Shown: positions 1-11,289, counted from the first letter of the stretch. The stretch is DNA of 64,000 nucleotides from Trichobilharzia szidati (GCA_944472155.2 OX235272.1:90712020-90776019), one strand, 5' to 3'. Translations and numbers: made by a program. The notes: generated from the sequence alone by a model not told the origin.

Positions 1-1347
1 CGCTTTTTTCGTTGTGATTTACTTTTAACCCCGATTAATTTCTTTTCATTTCATTGTAAGTGTAGAACTTGGGCACTGTGATAGAATGTAATTCCATATT
101 AGATGAGTTTGGTTACAGGATTTCATCATGAGCTGACATTGGTTAGAGAACCATTGGAAAGCCACCTGGAAGTACTGGACAGCTGTTTCGTCCTAGTTTG
201 GGACTCTTCAGCTCATGATGAAATCTTGTACACAATCAATCAAATCCCTACAAACCAATACTTGAATATTAGATGAGTTTATTTTAATGATCACACAGTG
301 ATGCAGATGCAGTATTAACAACTGGATGACAAGGTTTAGAGCATAAATTATTGCTCATAATCATGTCAATTTACTCACACGGTTTCACAATTTGTCTTAC
401 ATATATTTCCTCTCTTTCTATCTCTCCAGCTTCGTTTTGTTGTTTGTTGTCATTTTCCATATCTTTGGTACAGGCGTTGCGTCATTCCGATTGCACGTGT
501 GTGGTGTTGAATCGATAAACAAAGCTTCAGTAAATAACCTTCGTCTCTCCCTACCTGACTACATTACGTTTTAATAATTTCACCCTGACCCAGCCTATTT
601 GAGGATTGTATTCAAGTGAATGCAATGCAACGGCGGAGCTTTTTTTAAAAGTTATTTAACCTATGAGGATCAATCATTCTACGTTTAGATAAATTTTTAT
701 GTTCCAATGATCTAGTTGACTGCGATACACTAGTCTGACCTATGTAACTGACCTCACTGACAGTCATGACATGGTATTTGGTAAATTATATCATTTTTCT
801 TAATTGGATCTATTGGGTCCTTAGGCTGATAAAGTTTATCTCTGAGAGAGTTGGTTGGTTGGCTGGTTCAAATGCTACCCTAGTTCCTACCTCATTGGGA
901 ATCCTACGTAAAGACCTTGACGTTCCATTTTTATTCAGCAGTACTATGGAAACTTTGAATTCTACACTATTTTCGTCATTTTTATCGCTTATCTTATTTG
1001 TTCAGTGGTTCTTCGTATATTTCTTGAATAAATTCTGGTGGGTAGTTACTCACTAGTAATATTTCCTTTATCTGTTTGATTTCGTTATTTAAATCTTCTG
1101 GCTTACTAGTTAGGCTCTTGGCCCGATTGTACAGACATTTAACTAAACCTATCCTTCACCAGTTCTGGATAGGATGAATTAAAATCGAAGTATTTATTAG
1201 AGTGTGTCGGTTTCCCATCATCTTGTTTTCGTTTTTTTGTCCAGTCTAGCATGCCCAACTCACCTTGTTGGTTTTCTAACTCAGAAGTGAATTGGATAAC
1301 GTCTACTATTGGGTTTATATATGTGAAAAACTGATAGATATGTTTAG
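1..1347 (-). pseudogene. PLE group A fragment (RT C-terminus plus GIY-YIG region)
   Basis: Read on the minus strand, 1139-1360 encodes the distal part of a Penelope-like reverse transcriptase, including the conserved stretch FTSELENQQGELGMLD followed by KPTHSNKY. The region nearer position 400 matches the C-terminal part of the endonuclease domain seen intact at 12729-13304. The whole block is collinear with the copy at 62050-63200, including the terminal segment near 60-110. Reading frames are broken throughout and the catalytic RT box is absent, so this is a dead, 5'-truncated copy. A SINE-1 unit interrupts it at 111-265. The family is clear from the paralogs; exact ends are approximate. 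Confidence 0.75.
111..265 (-). mobile_element. SINE-1 fold-back copy with 15-bp TSD
   Basis: A 155-bp insertion is flanked by a perfect 15-bp direct repeat, ATATTAGATGAGTTT, at 96-110 and 266-280. The paralogous PLE-A copy near 62100 shows the unoccupied site. The insert begins with the inverted 3' end of SINE-1 and a minus-strand hammerhead segment (about 172-219), then switches to a forward-oriented SINE-1 tail ending in the usual CAATCAATCAAATCCC sequence. The tRNA-like head is missing. The structure suggests template switching or twin-priming during integration. Confidence 0.8.
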
Positions 1348-1609
1348 TAGTTAATAACAATATTAGCGCTTTTTAAATAATATCGATTTGTAAAGTATGA
1401 TCAATACTATTACAGTTCCTTAAAGATGCTTAAATTATAATAATAATAATAATAATAAAGATATAACAGCGAATAGAATATCAACTAAAATTAGGGAAAT
1501 TTCACAAAAATTCTGGATTATTCAGACCTGGATGGCCAAGGTAATGATAATGACTGAACTAACTTCTTTTGGGTGCATAAATTAGGCTTATTAATATGGA
1601 TCCCCACAG

Positions 1610-2224
1610 CTAAGTGAGAATGGTTATCCCGAAAAGTTTATTGATAAGAATCTGAATCTGAAACCAAAACAGCCCAAGTTACCAACGGTTCCAAAAAAGG
1701 CCATGTTCTTACAGATGCAGTTCCTAGGAGACAACACAAGTGAGATACTGACACATCGCCTCAGAAATGCGGTAAAAAGAGCATTCCCTGCTGCTCAATT
1801 ACGCTGTATCTTTAAAACCACTCCTCTTTTGCGTTTGAGAATAAAAGACAAACTGCCTAATTTCGCCTCTTCCGTGTGTATATACCAATTTAACTGCTCC
1901 TGTGGAGCCAGTTACATAGGTCGTACAATTAGGCGTGTTTCTCGTCGAATTTCCGAACATCACCCTGCCTGGTTAAGCAAAGGTCAAACAAAATCTATTC
2001 GCAGCGCTATTCTGGCGCATCTTGTGGAGACAGAACATAAGATTGACGTTAATCATGCTTTCAGGGTCATTTACCGCATACCTACGAATCTCAATTTCGC
2101 TTTAAGAGTTCGACTTCTAAATACTGCTGAGGCTGTGGGGATTCATATTAATAAGCCTAATTTATGCACCCAAAAGAAGTTAGTTCAGTCATTATCATTA
2201 CCTTGGCCATCCAGGTTTGAATAA
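1610..2224 (+). pseudogene. PLE GIY-YIG endonuclease domain, about 204 codons
   Basis: An open frame runs from ENGYPEKFIDKN near 1613, through the linker, to the endonuclease core IYQFNCSCGASYIGRTIRR and REST-like residues R..EH, and ends with LPWPSRFE before a stop at 2222-2224. In PLEs this domain follows the reverse transcriptase and nicks the target DNA. The conserved Tyr, Arg and Glu-region residues look intact, but no RT precedes it, so it is a 5'-truncated remnant rather than a working gene. The first methionine in this frame is at 1703. The same architecture recurs at 16191-17003 and 35165-35617. Confidence 0.75.
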
Positions 2225-2433
2225 TCCAGAATTTTTGTGAAATTTCCCTAATTTTAGTTGATATTCTATTCGCTATTATATCTTTATTATTATTATAATA
2301 ATTTAAGCATCTTTAATGAACTGCAATAGCATTGACCATACTTTACAAATCGATATTATTTTAAAAAACGCTAATATTGTTATTAACTACTAATTTAAAA
2401 TATTCTGTGTATATAAACATATATATAATTGTA

Positions 2434-2475
2434 GAGCCTGGAAGAGGAATTTATCGAAAAGAATATTCTTTGCTC
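2434..2475 (+). ncRNA. Hammerhead-like motif at PLE 3' end
   Basis: GAGC at 2434-2437 can pair with GCTC at 2472-2475 to form a 4-bp stem I. Between them lie a degenerate core (CTGGAAGA), a short hairpin region, GAAA, and an AAGAATATTCTT stem III. The element is related to six other loci in the window that show base-pair covariation. The core deviates from CUGANGA, so this copy may be inactive. Confidence 0.45.
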
Positions 2476-2480
2476 GATTA

Positions 2481-3838
2481 TTTTGTGTCTTATAGATGTC
2501 TGAATGAATATTTTTGAGATATGTTTAGATTTCAACACAATGAATGCGTCATCCACCATAACCTAGGAGCAAGATTAAACGTTCTAAGAGCTTTATGTTC
2601 TCATTTGTTCATAAATATATCTGCTACTATTCAGGATATTAGTGATCCCATCTCCAACCCATTCGTTTGCTTGTATATTTTATTTTGAAATTTGAATGCA
2701 GCGAAGGTTAGACATAAACACCTGATATTATTTCATCAATTGAGAGCTTAGTTCTATTTTTGAGTTCAGGATCAATGCTTCTGGAGCTGTATTAATCGAA
2801 AGATTAGTGTAAAAGCTGGTTATATCAAAACTAATCATTTTTCTGCAACTTTAACGTGTATACTTTTACATGCACCAGTCATCATCACTCACCTGGTTTA
2901 AAAAATTACACATACTCAGTAGGAGGTACTGAGAAAGATGCCTGCTCTGCGGGTATAGTTTTCTTTTGTGTGGAGACTGTCTATATCACTTATCCTCTCT
3001 ACGATTAGTAGCACATCATAAATATTAGCTAAACATACCTCTGTCTGAGAGCATGGAATTATTTTGATGATTAGACTGCTCTATCAATTATTTATTTAAT
3101 TAATTTTTGAATCATAGGTACAATTACTCTCCAGTAAAGAGAAATATTTACCTTAAGTAATTAAACTTCGTATAACTATCAAGTATTACATTATTCCAAC
3201 CACTTACACTCATCACCACCACCCCTACTGAGTAACTTAGGTGTTCAGTAATTAATTAATTCATCAATCAATTAGTGTCTTTGTTCAATTTTTTTTCTCA
3301 AATTGTACAGTACTTAATTACTGGCACTTAATAAAACCTACAGAGAGAGACAGGGAGTGAACTCCATTCTGTTCTCTTATGATGTTGTATTTGTATTGTC
3401 TTTGGACTGAATTTAGGTCAATCAGTATACATATATGTATAGAAATGTGTACATAGTTCTATCGTTCTCCCCAATAGCATATTATGCTGCTACCTGAACG
3501 TTAATAATGCTGGGAACAGTTGGAAGCCATCTACCTCGATCGATAAACAACTAAGCATACACACACACGTCTATCAACAATGGCCTGCTTAAAACTTGGG
3601 CTACCAAAAACCTTCATCACTATATATATATATATATTTGCATGTAATTTCTCTTGTTCACTTTGTTTTAATGAATTAAAATATGACCTCTAATGGTATT
3701 GTTTACTCTTGCGAGTATTTAAAATGTTTACAAGCTGCTCTGGTTTACTAGTTTGTATTAAACTTGAGAAAAAGCATTGTTCCTCAGTTGTATCTTTCAA
3801 TCTGGAAATGTACTCTTAAACCTTTTATAATTGGCTTT
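2481..3838. other. Unannotated AT-rich spacer
   Basis: No coding frame, tRNA-like box or recognisable retroelement was seen here. It contains a short (TA)n tract near 3620-3640 and scattered TTAA-rich sequence. Confidence 0.5.
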
Positions 3839-3851
3839 CAATCAATCAAAT

Positions 3852-4696
3852 TATTATTATTATATTATCGTTTCCTTTAATTCCTAGAGGAACACAGGGC
3901 TTGAGCTGCATGTCTCCATTGAGTTCGGTTCTCTGCGAGAGTCTTCACCTGGCTCCATGTCTGCCCACACGTTTTCATCTCCTCTTCACATGACCTCCTC
4001 CAAGTCACCCTTGCACTGACGACCAACTCGTCGCTTCCCTTTCGGCCAGGTTCCACTCAAGGGCTTGTCTAGTGATGTCACTTGATGGTTTCCTCAGAGT
4101 ATGGCTAATCCATCTCCATTTCTTCCTGCCTATTTGTTTCACAATCGGTTCTTGGTGGGTTGGTTCTCTCCCAGAGATCTCTGTTGCTGATCTTTTTTGA
4201 CCGGCCATCTGATCCTGAGTATTGAGCAAAGACAACTGTTAATGAAGGTCTGTAGTTTGTTTGAGATGCTCTTTATGACGCGCAGTGCAAGTCTTTGATC
4301 CGTATAGTGAGTAGCACTGACTGACTTCACATTGGAGTTGAAAATCCGGATCTTATTTTTGATGCTGAGTGCTATTGACCTCTACACAGACTTGAGAGTA
4401 ATGAAAGCTTGTCTTGCTTTGATATCCTCGTCAGTTCCGGCTGTAGTTGAAACGATGCTTCCCAGGTAGGTAAAAGAGGCTGTTTCTCTCATGTTCCTTC
4501 CATTTATGCTGATTGTTGTCTGTAGTTGTTGTTGCTGTTGGTGGTGTTGCCTAGGAATCATCATCACCTCTGTTTTCTCTATGTTCACCTGAAGTCCTAT
4601 CTTTGATGTTTCTTCTGCCAACTTGTTGCTTTTCACTTGCATATCTTCCAGTTTGTGGGAAATCAGACATATATCCTCGGCGAAGTCCAGATCCTC
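3852..4696 (-). mobile_element. RTE (SR2-like) 5'-truncated copy with 13-bp TSD
   Basis: The insertion is bounded by CAATCAATCAAAT at 3839-3851 and 4697-4709. On the minus strand it encodes the end of the reverse transcriptase, starting at DLDFAEDICLISHKLEDM (the usual FADD box reads FAED), then the KWRW-containing C-terminal region. It closes with the RTE 3' UTR ('agggctt' and 'ttcctaga' on the plus strand) and an ATT-rich tail at 3852-3870. Frames are interrupted. The clean TSD shows it is one target-primed insertion truncated inside the RT palm. Confidence 0.88.
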
Positions 4697-4939
4697 CAAT
4701 CAATCAAATGCCGTGCTTTTTTTCTGAAAGAACAACGGAAAAGAAGTATCATAATGGTGGGATTGGTTTGCGTTTCTGGCTAGACAGAGTTGTGTCACGC
4801 GACCCACTCTCAATTAATAATTTTTTATTTGAAAATCTTGTACGAAGGCAAAATATCATGTGATAAACTTCGCTGAAAATTCTGTACATTATATAAAAAC
4901 TGTCCAAAATAAAGCTATTGTTATTATTCACTGCAATCT

Positions 4940-5290
4940 TGAAGTAGCTCATGTCCATTCTGAAATTCAAACCTGTATCACACAGTTCTGCAACACAGAG
5001 ACGTTACTACTGAGCTATACGAGCTGGCGATTGACCTCCAGTGGGACTATTTAAAAACCTTGATTGGAGTTCCTTCAAGGTTGCAGATACACTTTGCTGA
5101 CTGGTGAGTGCCAAAAAGCACGAAACCTAAGTCGAAGGCTTTCTGCCGATTGCCTCCAACCATCTCGTAACAATAGTTCAGAGTGCACCGTGATGGCTAG
5201 TCACCTAGCATGGTGGCAAACTTGACTGATAGAATTCAGTCTGCACGAAACGAAGGACTAGACACGTATGACACTAATTACTGACTACCT
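4940..5290 (-). mobile_element. SINE-2, tRNA-derived
   Basis: Read on the minus strand, a tRNA-like head shows an A box (TAGCTCAGTAG) and a degenerate B box (GGTTTGAATTTC) near 4965-5025. The body shares long blocks with 19250-19720, including 'gtgccaaaaagcacgaaacct' on the plus strand and the downstream 'cacctagcatggtgg' segment. No open frame is present. The pol III-like boxes and repeated body identify a SINE, though its family name is unknown to me. Confidence 0.6.
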
Positions 5291-5759
5291 AGTGTCCAAT
5301 CGAAGTTGTCCTGTTCTGTCTATGGTGAGGTATATTTCAGTGTCATGTAGTATGAATCAGAATTAATGTACGAGTATTAGTCATTTTCAATCACCTGACT
5401 GGATGTCGTTACATACACACATTCCTTGCTCCACTGACTGATATTCAATTGCCTAAAGGCTGTGAGTCACTGGTTTTCACGTACCGACTACTACTTCTAG
5501 AATAATCAGTAACTCCTGTAATCATTTGGTCGAACGTAGTAATAATATTGATTCTCGCTTTGCACCTTCTTCTCTCTTTTCTTTCCTAACCTCTCAATAA
5601 GCCTGTTACGGATATAATACAAATGATTGTTTATTGATAATAGGTATTTGTCTTTCACTCCTTTTCAATTAACAATTAACAGTTCAAGAGTAATTGCAAA
5701 ACTATGGATTACATATACTTACTTACCATGTTTATTTACGTGATGATTAGTAGGGTCGT
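5291..5759. other. Unannotated spacer
   Basis: No gene, repeat family or structured element was recognised. The stretch is AT-rich with stop codons in all frames. Confidence 0.4.
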
Positions 5760-7200
5760 GAATATAGCCTAATCAATCAGATTGTGTAATTCTGTCATCC
5801 TACAAAAATGCTTATACTTAGAATTTTCCCTTCGTTTTCTGAGTTCTATGCAAATTGTTAATGTTAATGAGTGTTCCATACATCCGGCTCCACTGATTGG
5901 TCTAATCAAAGCGAACATATTTACTGGATAAAAATAGCTCATGTTTTTCACTTTGCGGCTTCTTCTTCTCATCTGTTCACAGCCTACAACAAAGTGAAAT
6001 AAGTTATTATAAGTCCAAAGATTAGGTTGAAATTGTTTGATTGATAGCAATGGCTTCTGCGAAGAGAATTAGCTAGCGTTTCCTTTATGTGTGTCTGTCC
6101 AGTGTCAATCAGATGTTTATCGGTTGCACTTAGAAACATTTTCTTACTTTTTACATGAAGATTGTGGATATGCTCAATGAATTCTCTCCTCTCAATTCTT
6201 CCTGTGTACTTGCTACAGCATGTACATGTGAATTGGTAAATGCAGTTGGTGTTGATGTTAGTAGGATACTTATCTACTTTGGAATGTATTCACGAATATT
6301 TCATGTGGTCAAGAGGAATCAATCTAGCGACGGAAGATGCTGTTTTCAATGTACCTTTGATTCTTTTTTATAATTCTTGTTGATGCTTCTTTCCCTCTGT
6401 ACACCAGGAGAATAAAAACAGGTTTTTTCTCAACTGTTACAGGCTTCAGTGTGGACATTTCTTCTCTTCTGCATTTCATTATGGGCATCTTGGCAAATCC
6501 ATTCTCCACTAAATTCTTTTCAATAATCATGATTTCTTGATCTATCATACTTTCTAAATATAACTCCCTCACTATAGTGAATAACGTTTTGACCAGTTGA
6601 TCAAAACCTGTGTTTTCTATAGTTTGGTTTGTAAGGGTTAGTTTTGTTTTTACGATTTGATCACGGATTGATATCAGTTAGAGAACCATTGAAAACCAGG
6701 GAGTACTGGACAGCTGTTTCATCCTAGTTTGGGAATCATTGGCAGTATGCACCCACCGCCAGGGTTCGAACCCAGGACCTTCCGGTTACAAGGCAAGCTC
6801 GTATACCATTCAGCCACTGGGACTCGATTCAATGGCCAGCCCATGAATTCTAACTTCTACCAATTCGTGATACAGAGCGACCCCACCCAATATCGTCGGT
6901 GGGACATCCATCCTGTGTTAATTCAAGTATTGATCTGTCCATGTTCCTTTCTATAGCTTTTCTTTTTCTCCAACGGTTCCATCATTTCTTCGTCTTGTAC
7001 TAAGTTCCCGAAAGTTGAACTGATTGTTACGTCAACTTAATGTGAGTATGAGTTGCATTGAGTTTTTCAAACATCATTGACGCATAGTGTTCATATTACT
7101 GCAAACAAAAAAATGTATCGTCAACATACCTGCAGTAATATATGCTCTTCTGTATTTCTAATTTCATTCTTGTCCATTCAAGGTGGGTCATAAATGTTTC
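5760..7200 (-). pseudogene. PLE fragment, interrupted by SINE-1
   Basis: The minus strand at 6324-6572 reads MIIEKNLVENGFAKMP, the linker between RT and endonuclease. At 6000-6320 it matches the endonuclease region in broken frames. Beyond the SINE-1 at 6655-6935, plus-strand 7065-7200 is the reverse complement of the RT catalytic (YVDD) region of group B. Together these form one old minus-strand PLE, heavily mutated. It meets a forward PLE-B head to head at about 7200. Confidence 0.6.
6655..6935 (-). mobile_element. SINE-1 copy
   Basis: On the minus strand the tRNA-like head has an A box (TGGCTGAATGG) and a perfect B box (GGTTCGAACCC near 6762-6772). It is preceded by the 5' unit containing 'gaattggtagaagttagaa'. 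The hammerhead part at 6700-6750 is degenerate: 'ggacgaaa' has become 'ggatgaaa' and the core is lost. It lies inside an older PLE. Confidence 0.8.
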
Positions 7201-8340
7201 CACAAGAACAAAGTTGAAGCATGCAATCGACGAAATAACATCCTACTGTCGATTTGTTGATGACACATTTATAGTGTGCAACAATGAAAGTCATGCTTCA
7301 CACTTACTAATATTATTCAATGTTGCGCACGCCAATATTGAGTTCACTATGGAACATGAAAGTGACGGAAAGTTTCACTTCCTCGACATGCCATGGAACG
7401 CCTAGAAGACGGTAGTTCTTTATCGAAAGTCTACATGGAAAGACAATCTTACATTTAATAGTTTTGTCAAATAGCTTACGTTTATCATTACTAAGAGCTT
7501 ATAGAGAATTAGAGGAAAATTTGAGTTTTGAAAGACATTGAAGAGCAATGTACTTAAAGGTTCATCAACAAGTTGGAAGATCTGAATCACAAATTAAAAC
7601 AAATCACAGTAAGAAAAAGCCAATCTATTTCAGCTTGATTATAAAGGTGAAAACATTTCAGCGATGATCAACAGAAGGCTGAGCACATCACTAGCCATAG
7701 CTATCCTGCAGCTAAGCTGTTCCCGTCTATCGAACAACTTGGTCTTTGATGCAATCCAAAATCGATAGACATCCTTTAATGTTAATTCCAACTGTATATA
7801 CAAATTTACATGTATCTGGGGAGCAGTTACATTGGAAGAACAGAAGAAGGGCATATCTACGATTTTCTGAACATGTACCAAAAAGCTTATGTCTAAAGGG
7901 AACAAATGCTTTAAACAGTGCCATCGCCAGGCATTTTCTAGACACGGGTCATGAAGTGGACGTCGAAAAGTCGTTCAAAATTATCAATAAGCAAAAGAGC
8001 TAATTCTCCTTAGTTTGCTGAAGCCATTTCCATCAAGCGCCTAAACCTGATTTGTGCTTCAGAAAGAAGCGTTATAGTCTTTCTTTCCTGGTAACTGGAT
8101 ATTTTCATCCAATGCGAGATCTGAAAAGTTTCATTGTGTATGATTATTATTGTTCGGAATAGTGTTTAATATTGCATATATATATATAATTAGTGTATGC
8201 GTACATTGATCGATTGATTTTTGTTTAAAATGAACTCTCAGTATGTTAAATTGTTTTTGTAGATACATTTAATAATGTCTTTGCCCTGTAAGCAGCTGAC
8301 GGAAGGCAACGAAATAAAAATATTCTGCTAAATGTAGTTC
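7200..8340 (+). pseudogene. PLE group B fragment (RT catalytic box to 3' end)
   Basis: The frame at 7142-7405 carries the RT catalytic motif YCRFVDDTFIVCNN, then NIEFTMEHESDGKFHFLDM. A frameshift follows, and at 7780-8100 the endonuclease remnant appears (YLRFSEHVPKSLCLKGTN, then HFLDTGHEVDVEKSFKIINK). The 'AEAISIKRLKPDLC' tail is present in a broken frame to about 8090. The copy is 5'-truncated and contains multiple shifts. A degenerate hammerhead-like end lies at about 8292-8329, with CTGACGG, GAAA and flanking AGCAG/TGCT. Confidence 0.78.
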
Positions 8341-8882
8341 TTGCTTTGTTCAAATTCATTAAGGGGAATAAATGTATGAAATTTCCTAGTACCGTTGGTT
8401 ATTGAGCAACCATTGTCTCAACTCGTTTTCGGGAAGAGGAAGTAATTCAATGTTTCTGCAGGGTGTATGCCTGATAAACAAACATCATTTGATACTATGA
8501 GTTTGTCTGTGTGTGTGTGTGACTACCAATCAACCGTATTGGCAGTCTCCAAAATTGCCTTCACTACATTTTACGTAGTAAACTTATCTAATTATATCTA
8601 GTGTGTCGACAAGACAATATTTCGCATCAGTTATTCACATAACAGTTCAGCCAAGGCGCTTCAATGGTTGAAAGGAAATTAAGGCCTAGTTATTTAATGG
8701 TTTCGTAGCTACTTGGGTAGAGCTTTAAACTGGTAGATAATCTGGTGGTCTAAATTTTCGCCTTGTTTCAAGTTATTGCTCTATTAGATTATTATTTCTG
8801 TCTTGATTTATATTATTATTATTATTATTGATTACTACAATTACATCTCGTGTCTGTTAAAACTTCATTTTCATACTTATAG
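8341..8882 (+). other. Intron upstream of the Atos exon
   Basis: No coding frame was found. It contains a (GT)n run near 8510 and an (ATT)n run near 8810-8830, and ends with the splice acceptor 'cttatag' at 8876-8882. Confidence 0.5.
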
Positions 8883-9424
8883 CTGACCTTATTCAACCCG
8901 ACTGGTCTGGTGGTCAAAATGTTTGTCATTGTATATGATTTAGACGATATGCCACCGAATTGTCAAACCTTTTTAAGACAACGCACAGTCTATATGCCAA
9001 TACAACAGAATCAATACCCGATCTCGGAGCCACCGACTGTCTCATCTCTTTCTCCGACTTCTTTGTCAACTCCATCTACTTGTCAACATCATCATAATTC
9101 ATATAATCGTGCGTATAATCCAGTTCGTCATCAGTATACACGTACGTCTACGGATTATCTAACTCCTGCTACGCATCCTGCTACAACTACTGCTGGTTCC
9201 ACCTTTGCGAATGGTTCAACTGATCTTTTCTGGAGTAGTACACCGCATAAATCGTTAACTGAACCAAATACCCCGTTGTTTTCTTCATCGCCTTCATGTT
9301 CCTGCTCATCAATATCATCTGTGTGCTCATCAAGTCCTTATGGTTCACAAAGTGCTGTGTATCCGGGTACACCGAATTCCCGCAATGAACTACCTGCATA
9401 TCTGCGTTACCTCGTTCATCTAAG
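8883..9424 (+). CDS. Atos/FAM214 homolog, exon carrying first half of conserved domain
   Basis: Open exon between an acceptor AG at 8881-8882 and a donor GTGAGA at 9425, about 180 codons, ending in phase 2. It opens with LFNPTGLVVKMFVIVYDL and continues DMPPNCQTFLRQRT (residues 22-35), the hallmark of the Atos-like domain (DUF4210). Residues about 45-165 are a Ser/Thr/Pro-rich low-complexity insert with clustered Ser. The exon closes with LRYLVHL, which continues into the next exon. The Drosophila member, Atossa, is a nuclear transcriptional regulator; that role is inferred here from family. The S/T-rich insert looks longer than in vertebrate homologs as I recall them. There is no initiator here, because upstream exons are missing. 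Confidence 0.88.
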
Positions 9425-9537
9425 GTGAGATTTAAAAAAAAAACTTTATGTGTATATTTTATCGGTGCAGTACTGATTGTCTATGGTTCTTCTTTTTTAC
9501 CATAGTGTTATTTCACTGTCCTTTTTTCAAGTTTGTT

Positions 9538-9760
9538 CACAGATTGATATCAGTTAGATAACCATTGAAAACCAGGAAGTACGGGAAAGTTGTTTCGTCC
9601 TAGTTTGGGGCTCTTCATCAGTACGCACCCACCACCAGGGTTTGAACCCAAGACCTGCCTGCTATAAGTCAAGCTCGTAGACAACCATTCAGCTACTGGC
9701 ACTGGACCACCAGCCAGTGTCGCTGTCGCGTATTTGTCCTCACACCCGACCTGAGTTTGT
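9538..9760 (-). mobile_element. SINE-1 copy
   Basis: Minus-strand tRNA-like head with a slightly decayed B box (GGTTTGAACCC near 9638-9648 as read on plus) and a hammerhead domain at about 9578-9630. In that domain the A-for-C3 core (AUGAAGAG) and GAAA are visible, but stem I is eroded. The 5' part is short. Confidence 0.75.
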
Positions 9761-9764
9761 TTAC

Positions 9765-9975
9765 TATCACAAAGACTGACTCAATGAATTTCAACGTAGA
9801 ACTTTGTACAGAAGTCCATCAGTTCAATTTGTCAGTCTTCATACAGCACATAAAAGTCGAGAAAAAGAAAAAAGTCAAAAGAGCTATAATCAGTAGAAGG
9901 AATGGTATCATTAGAAAGGAAATAAGAATTGAATGGATCTGGGATCTGCGCCACTGATTAAGATCCTCGGTCATT
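9765..9975 (-). mobile_element. Non-LTR family 2, 3' UTR fragment
   Basis: The plus strand carries the reverse complement of 'ttgaactgctgcac...ttctatgttga', the conserved 3' UTR end of this family found at 10660-10720, 30300-30340 and 37260-37305. The adjoining A/G-rich segment matches 23520-23640. No coding sequence remains. Confidence 0.55.
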
Positions 9976-9979
9976 GGAT

Positions 9980-10745
9980 CATAGCATCCAGAGGTCTCCA
10001 ACCAGGCAGTCTACATCACCCTACATAGAGCTTTCGCTAACTTACACCATCTCTGGCGTAGGCGTGACATCCGACTATCAACCAAGGGACGTGTGTATAC
10101 TGCTCCGTCTTTCTCTATGGCTCTGAAACATGGCCAATACGAGTTGAAGACATGATCATAGATGTCTACAATCTCTTTCTCACGTTAGGTGGCATAATAA
10201 GGTAAGTAATGTTGACGTTAGGCGTAGAGTGTTGGGCAAAGAGGGAAAATCAATCGAAGAGGTTATAAAGTTACGTAGATTGAGATGGCTAGATCACGTA
10301 CTGGGCATGCCTAACCATCGCCACCCCCGACGGGCATTACTAGCTGATATAAGTGCAGGTTGGAGAAGAGTAAGCGGTGGCCAAACAAAGACATGGCCTC
10401 ATCAATCCATGAAATCCCTGACAGTTAAACTGAGTCAGGTAGGGAGGGAGATGCAGCCCTCGGGACTCTAAGAATCAATGGCTGGAGACAATAGGCGACA
10501 TGGCTCAAAATCGTTGTCAGTGGCGCAGATGTATTCAGTCTCTGTAATCTTTCATATTCCTTTCTACCATTACTCATTCTGTTCCACTCTTATACTTATC
10601 AAAACTCTATTGATCCTCTTCACTCATTTTCTTGTCTACCTTTGTGTGCTATTTGGAACGTGGCAACTCGAACTGCTGCACTTCGGTGCCAAGTTCTATG
10701 TTGAATCTAGTCAGCCAGCCAGCCAGAGCTCAAAACAACTGTCGA
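9980..10745 (+). pseudogene. Non-LTR family 2, C-terminal region and 3' UTR
   Basis: Broken frames from 10015 read ANLHHLWRRRDIRLSTKGR. The segment 10229-10471 then encodes VLGKEGKSIEEVIKLRRLRW followed by MPNHRHPRRALLADI and GGQTKTW. These are the C-terminal, post-RT parts of an RTE-type retrotransposon seen in four other places here. The RT core is absent. The 3' UTR ends in repeated 'cagccagccagcc'. Confidence 0.75.
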
Positions 10746-10764
10746 TGACTTCATGGATTGATGC

Positions 10765-11090
10765 TATGTTTCGATCTGACCACTCGTAACTCTTTCCCAA
10801 CCTTATCTTATGTCAGCTATCGGTACTCGTCGTGGAAAGCGATGGTTTAGCATGAGTAGCATATATATCCTAACCGTCGCAATCGGTGCAACTTCACAAC
10901 CCCATCGGTTGGTTGACTTGCTCTCTTCACCCAGAACTTTATGACTAACCACAGTATTACACAGCATATTATGCGGCTTAACGCGGGAGATAGATAGCAA
11001 ATACCTGTGGTCAAGCGCAGCTAGCTTCTTTAGGTTTTCCATGACTATGTTTCATGGCCATGAAGATGGAACCAAGTATAGGGACTCAAC
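10765..11090 (-). pseudogene. Non-LTR family 2 fragment
   Basis: The minus strand at 10803-11042 reads KKLAALDHRYLLSISRV, then VSHKVLGEESKS and NHRFPRRVPIADI. This covers the end of RT and the start of the C-terminal region, as at 23751-24053. Stops and shifts are frequent. Confidence 0.7.
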
Positions 11091-11289
11091 GATACCATAT
11101 TTGGCTCATGTTCCATGTGGTAGAGACAGCATAAAGCGTGAAACTTGTGAATTACTATATTGTTAGCTAAATAATTGGCCCTTTTATTATCTCCTATTTG
11201 TGACGTTACCTCAACTAACTGACAATCTTAGCTACTAGCCTTATTATAACTATTTACGATTTCTCTGTACATGTATATATATATATATC

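Larger units (their letters stand above)
1348..2480 (+). mobile_element. PLE (group D-like) with inverted terminal arms
   Basis: A central GIY-YIG-encoding segment is flanked by two arms in inverse orientation: 1348-1607 is close to a perfect reverse complement of 2143-2397. The arms contain the end of the coding region, the stop, an (ATT)n run and the downstream non-coding part. PLEs are known for mixed direct and inverted terminal arrangements, so this fits the class. The forward 3' end continues to the hammerhead-like motif at 2434-2475. No RT domain is present. Confidence 0.8.

Noticed and set aside
392..574. 60-codon plus-strand hydrophobic ORF
   Set aside because: It is the complement of PLE-A coding sequence; the minus strand matches the endonuclease C-terminus.
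8292..8329. Active hammerhead at the 3' end of the PLE-B copy
   Set aside because: The core reads CUGACGG with A9 changed and stem III is imperfect, so it was treated only as a decayed relative of 31074-31125.
9187..9399. Minus-strand open frame opposite the Atos exon
   Set aside because: It is a shadow of the plus-strand exon, whose splice sites and domain match are strong.
9819..10001. Small hydrophobic protein on the minus strand
   Set aside because: It overlaps the A/G-rich 3' UTR of a non-LTR fragment and reads Leu/Ile/Phe from polypyrimidine sequence.
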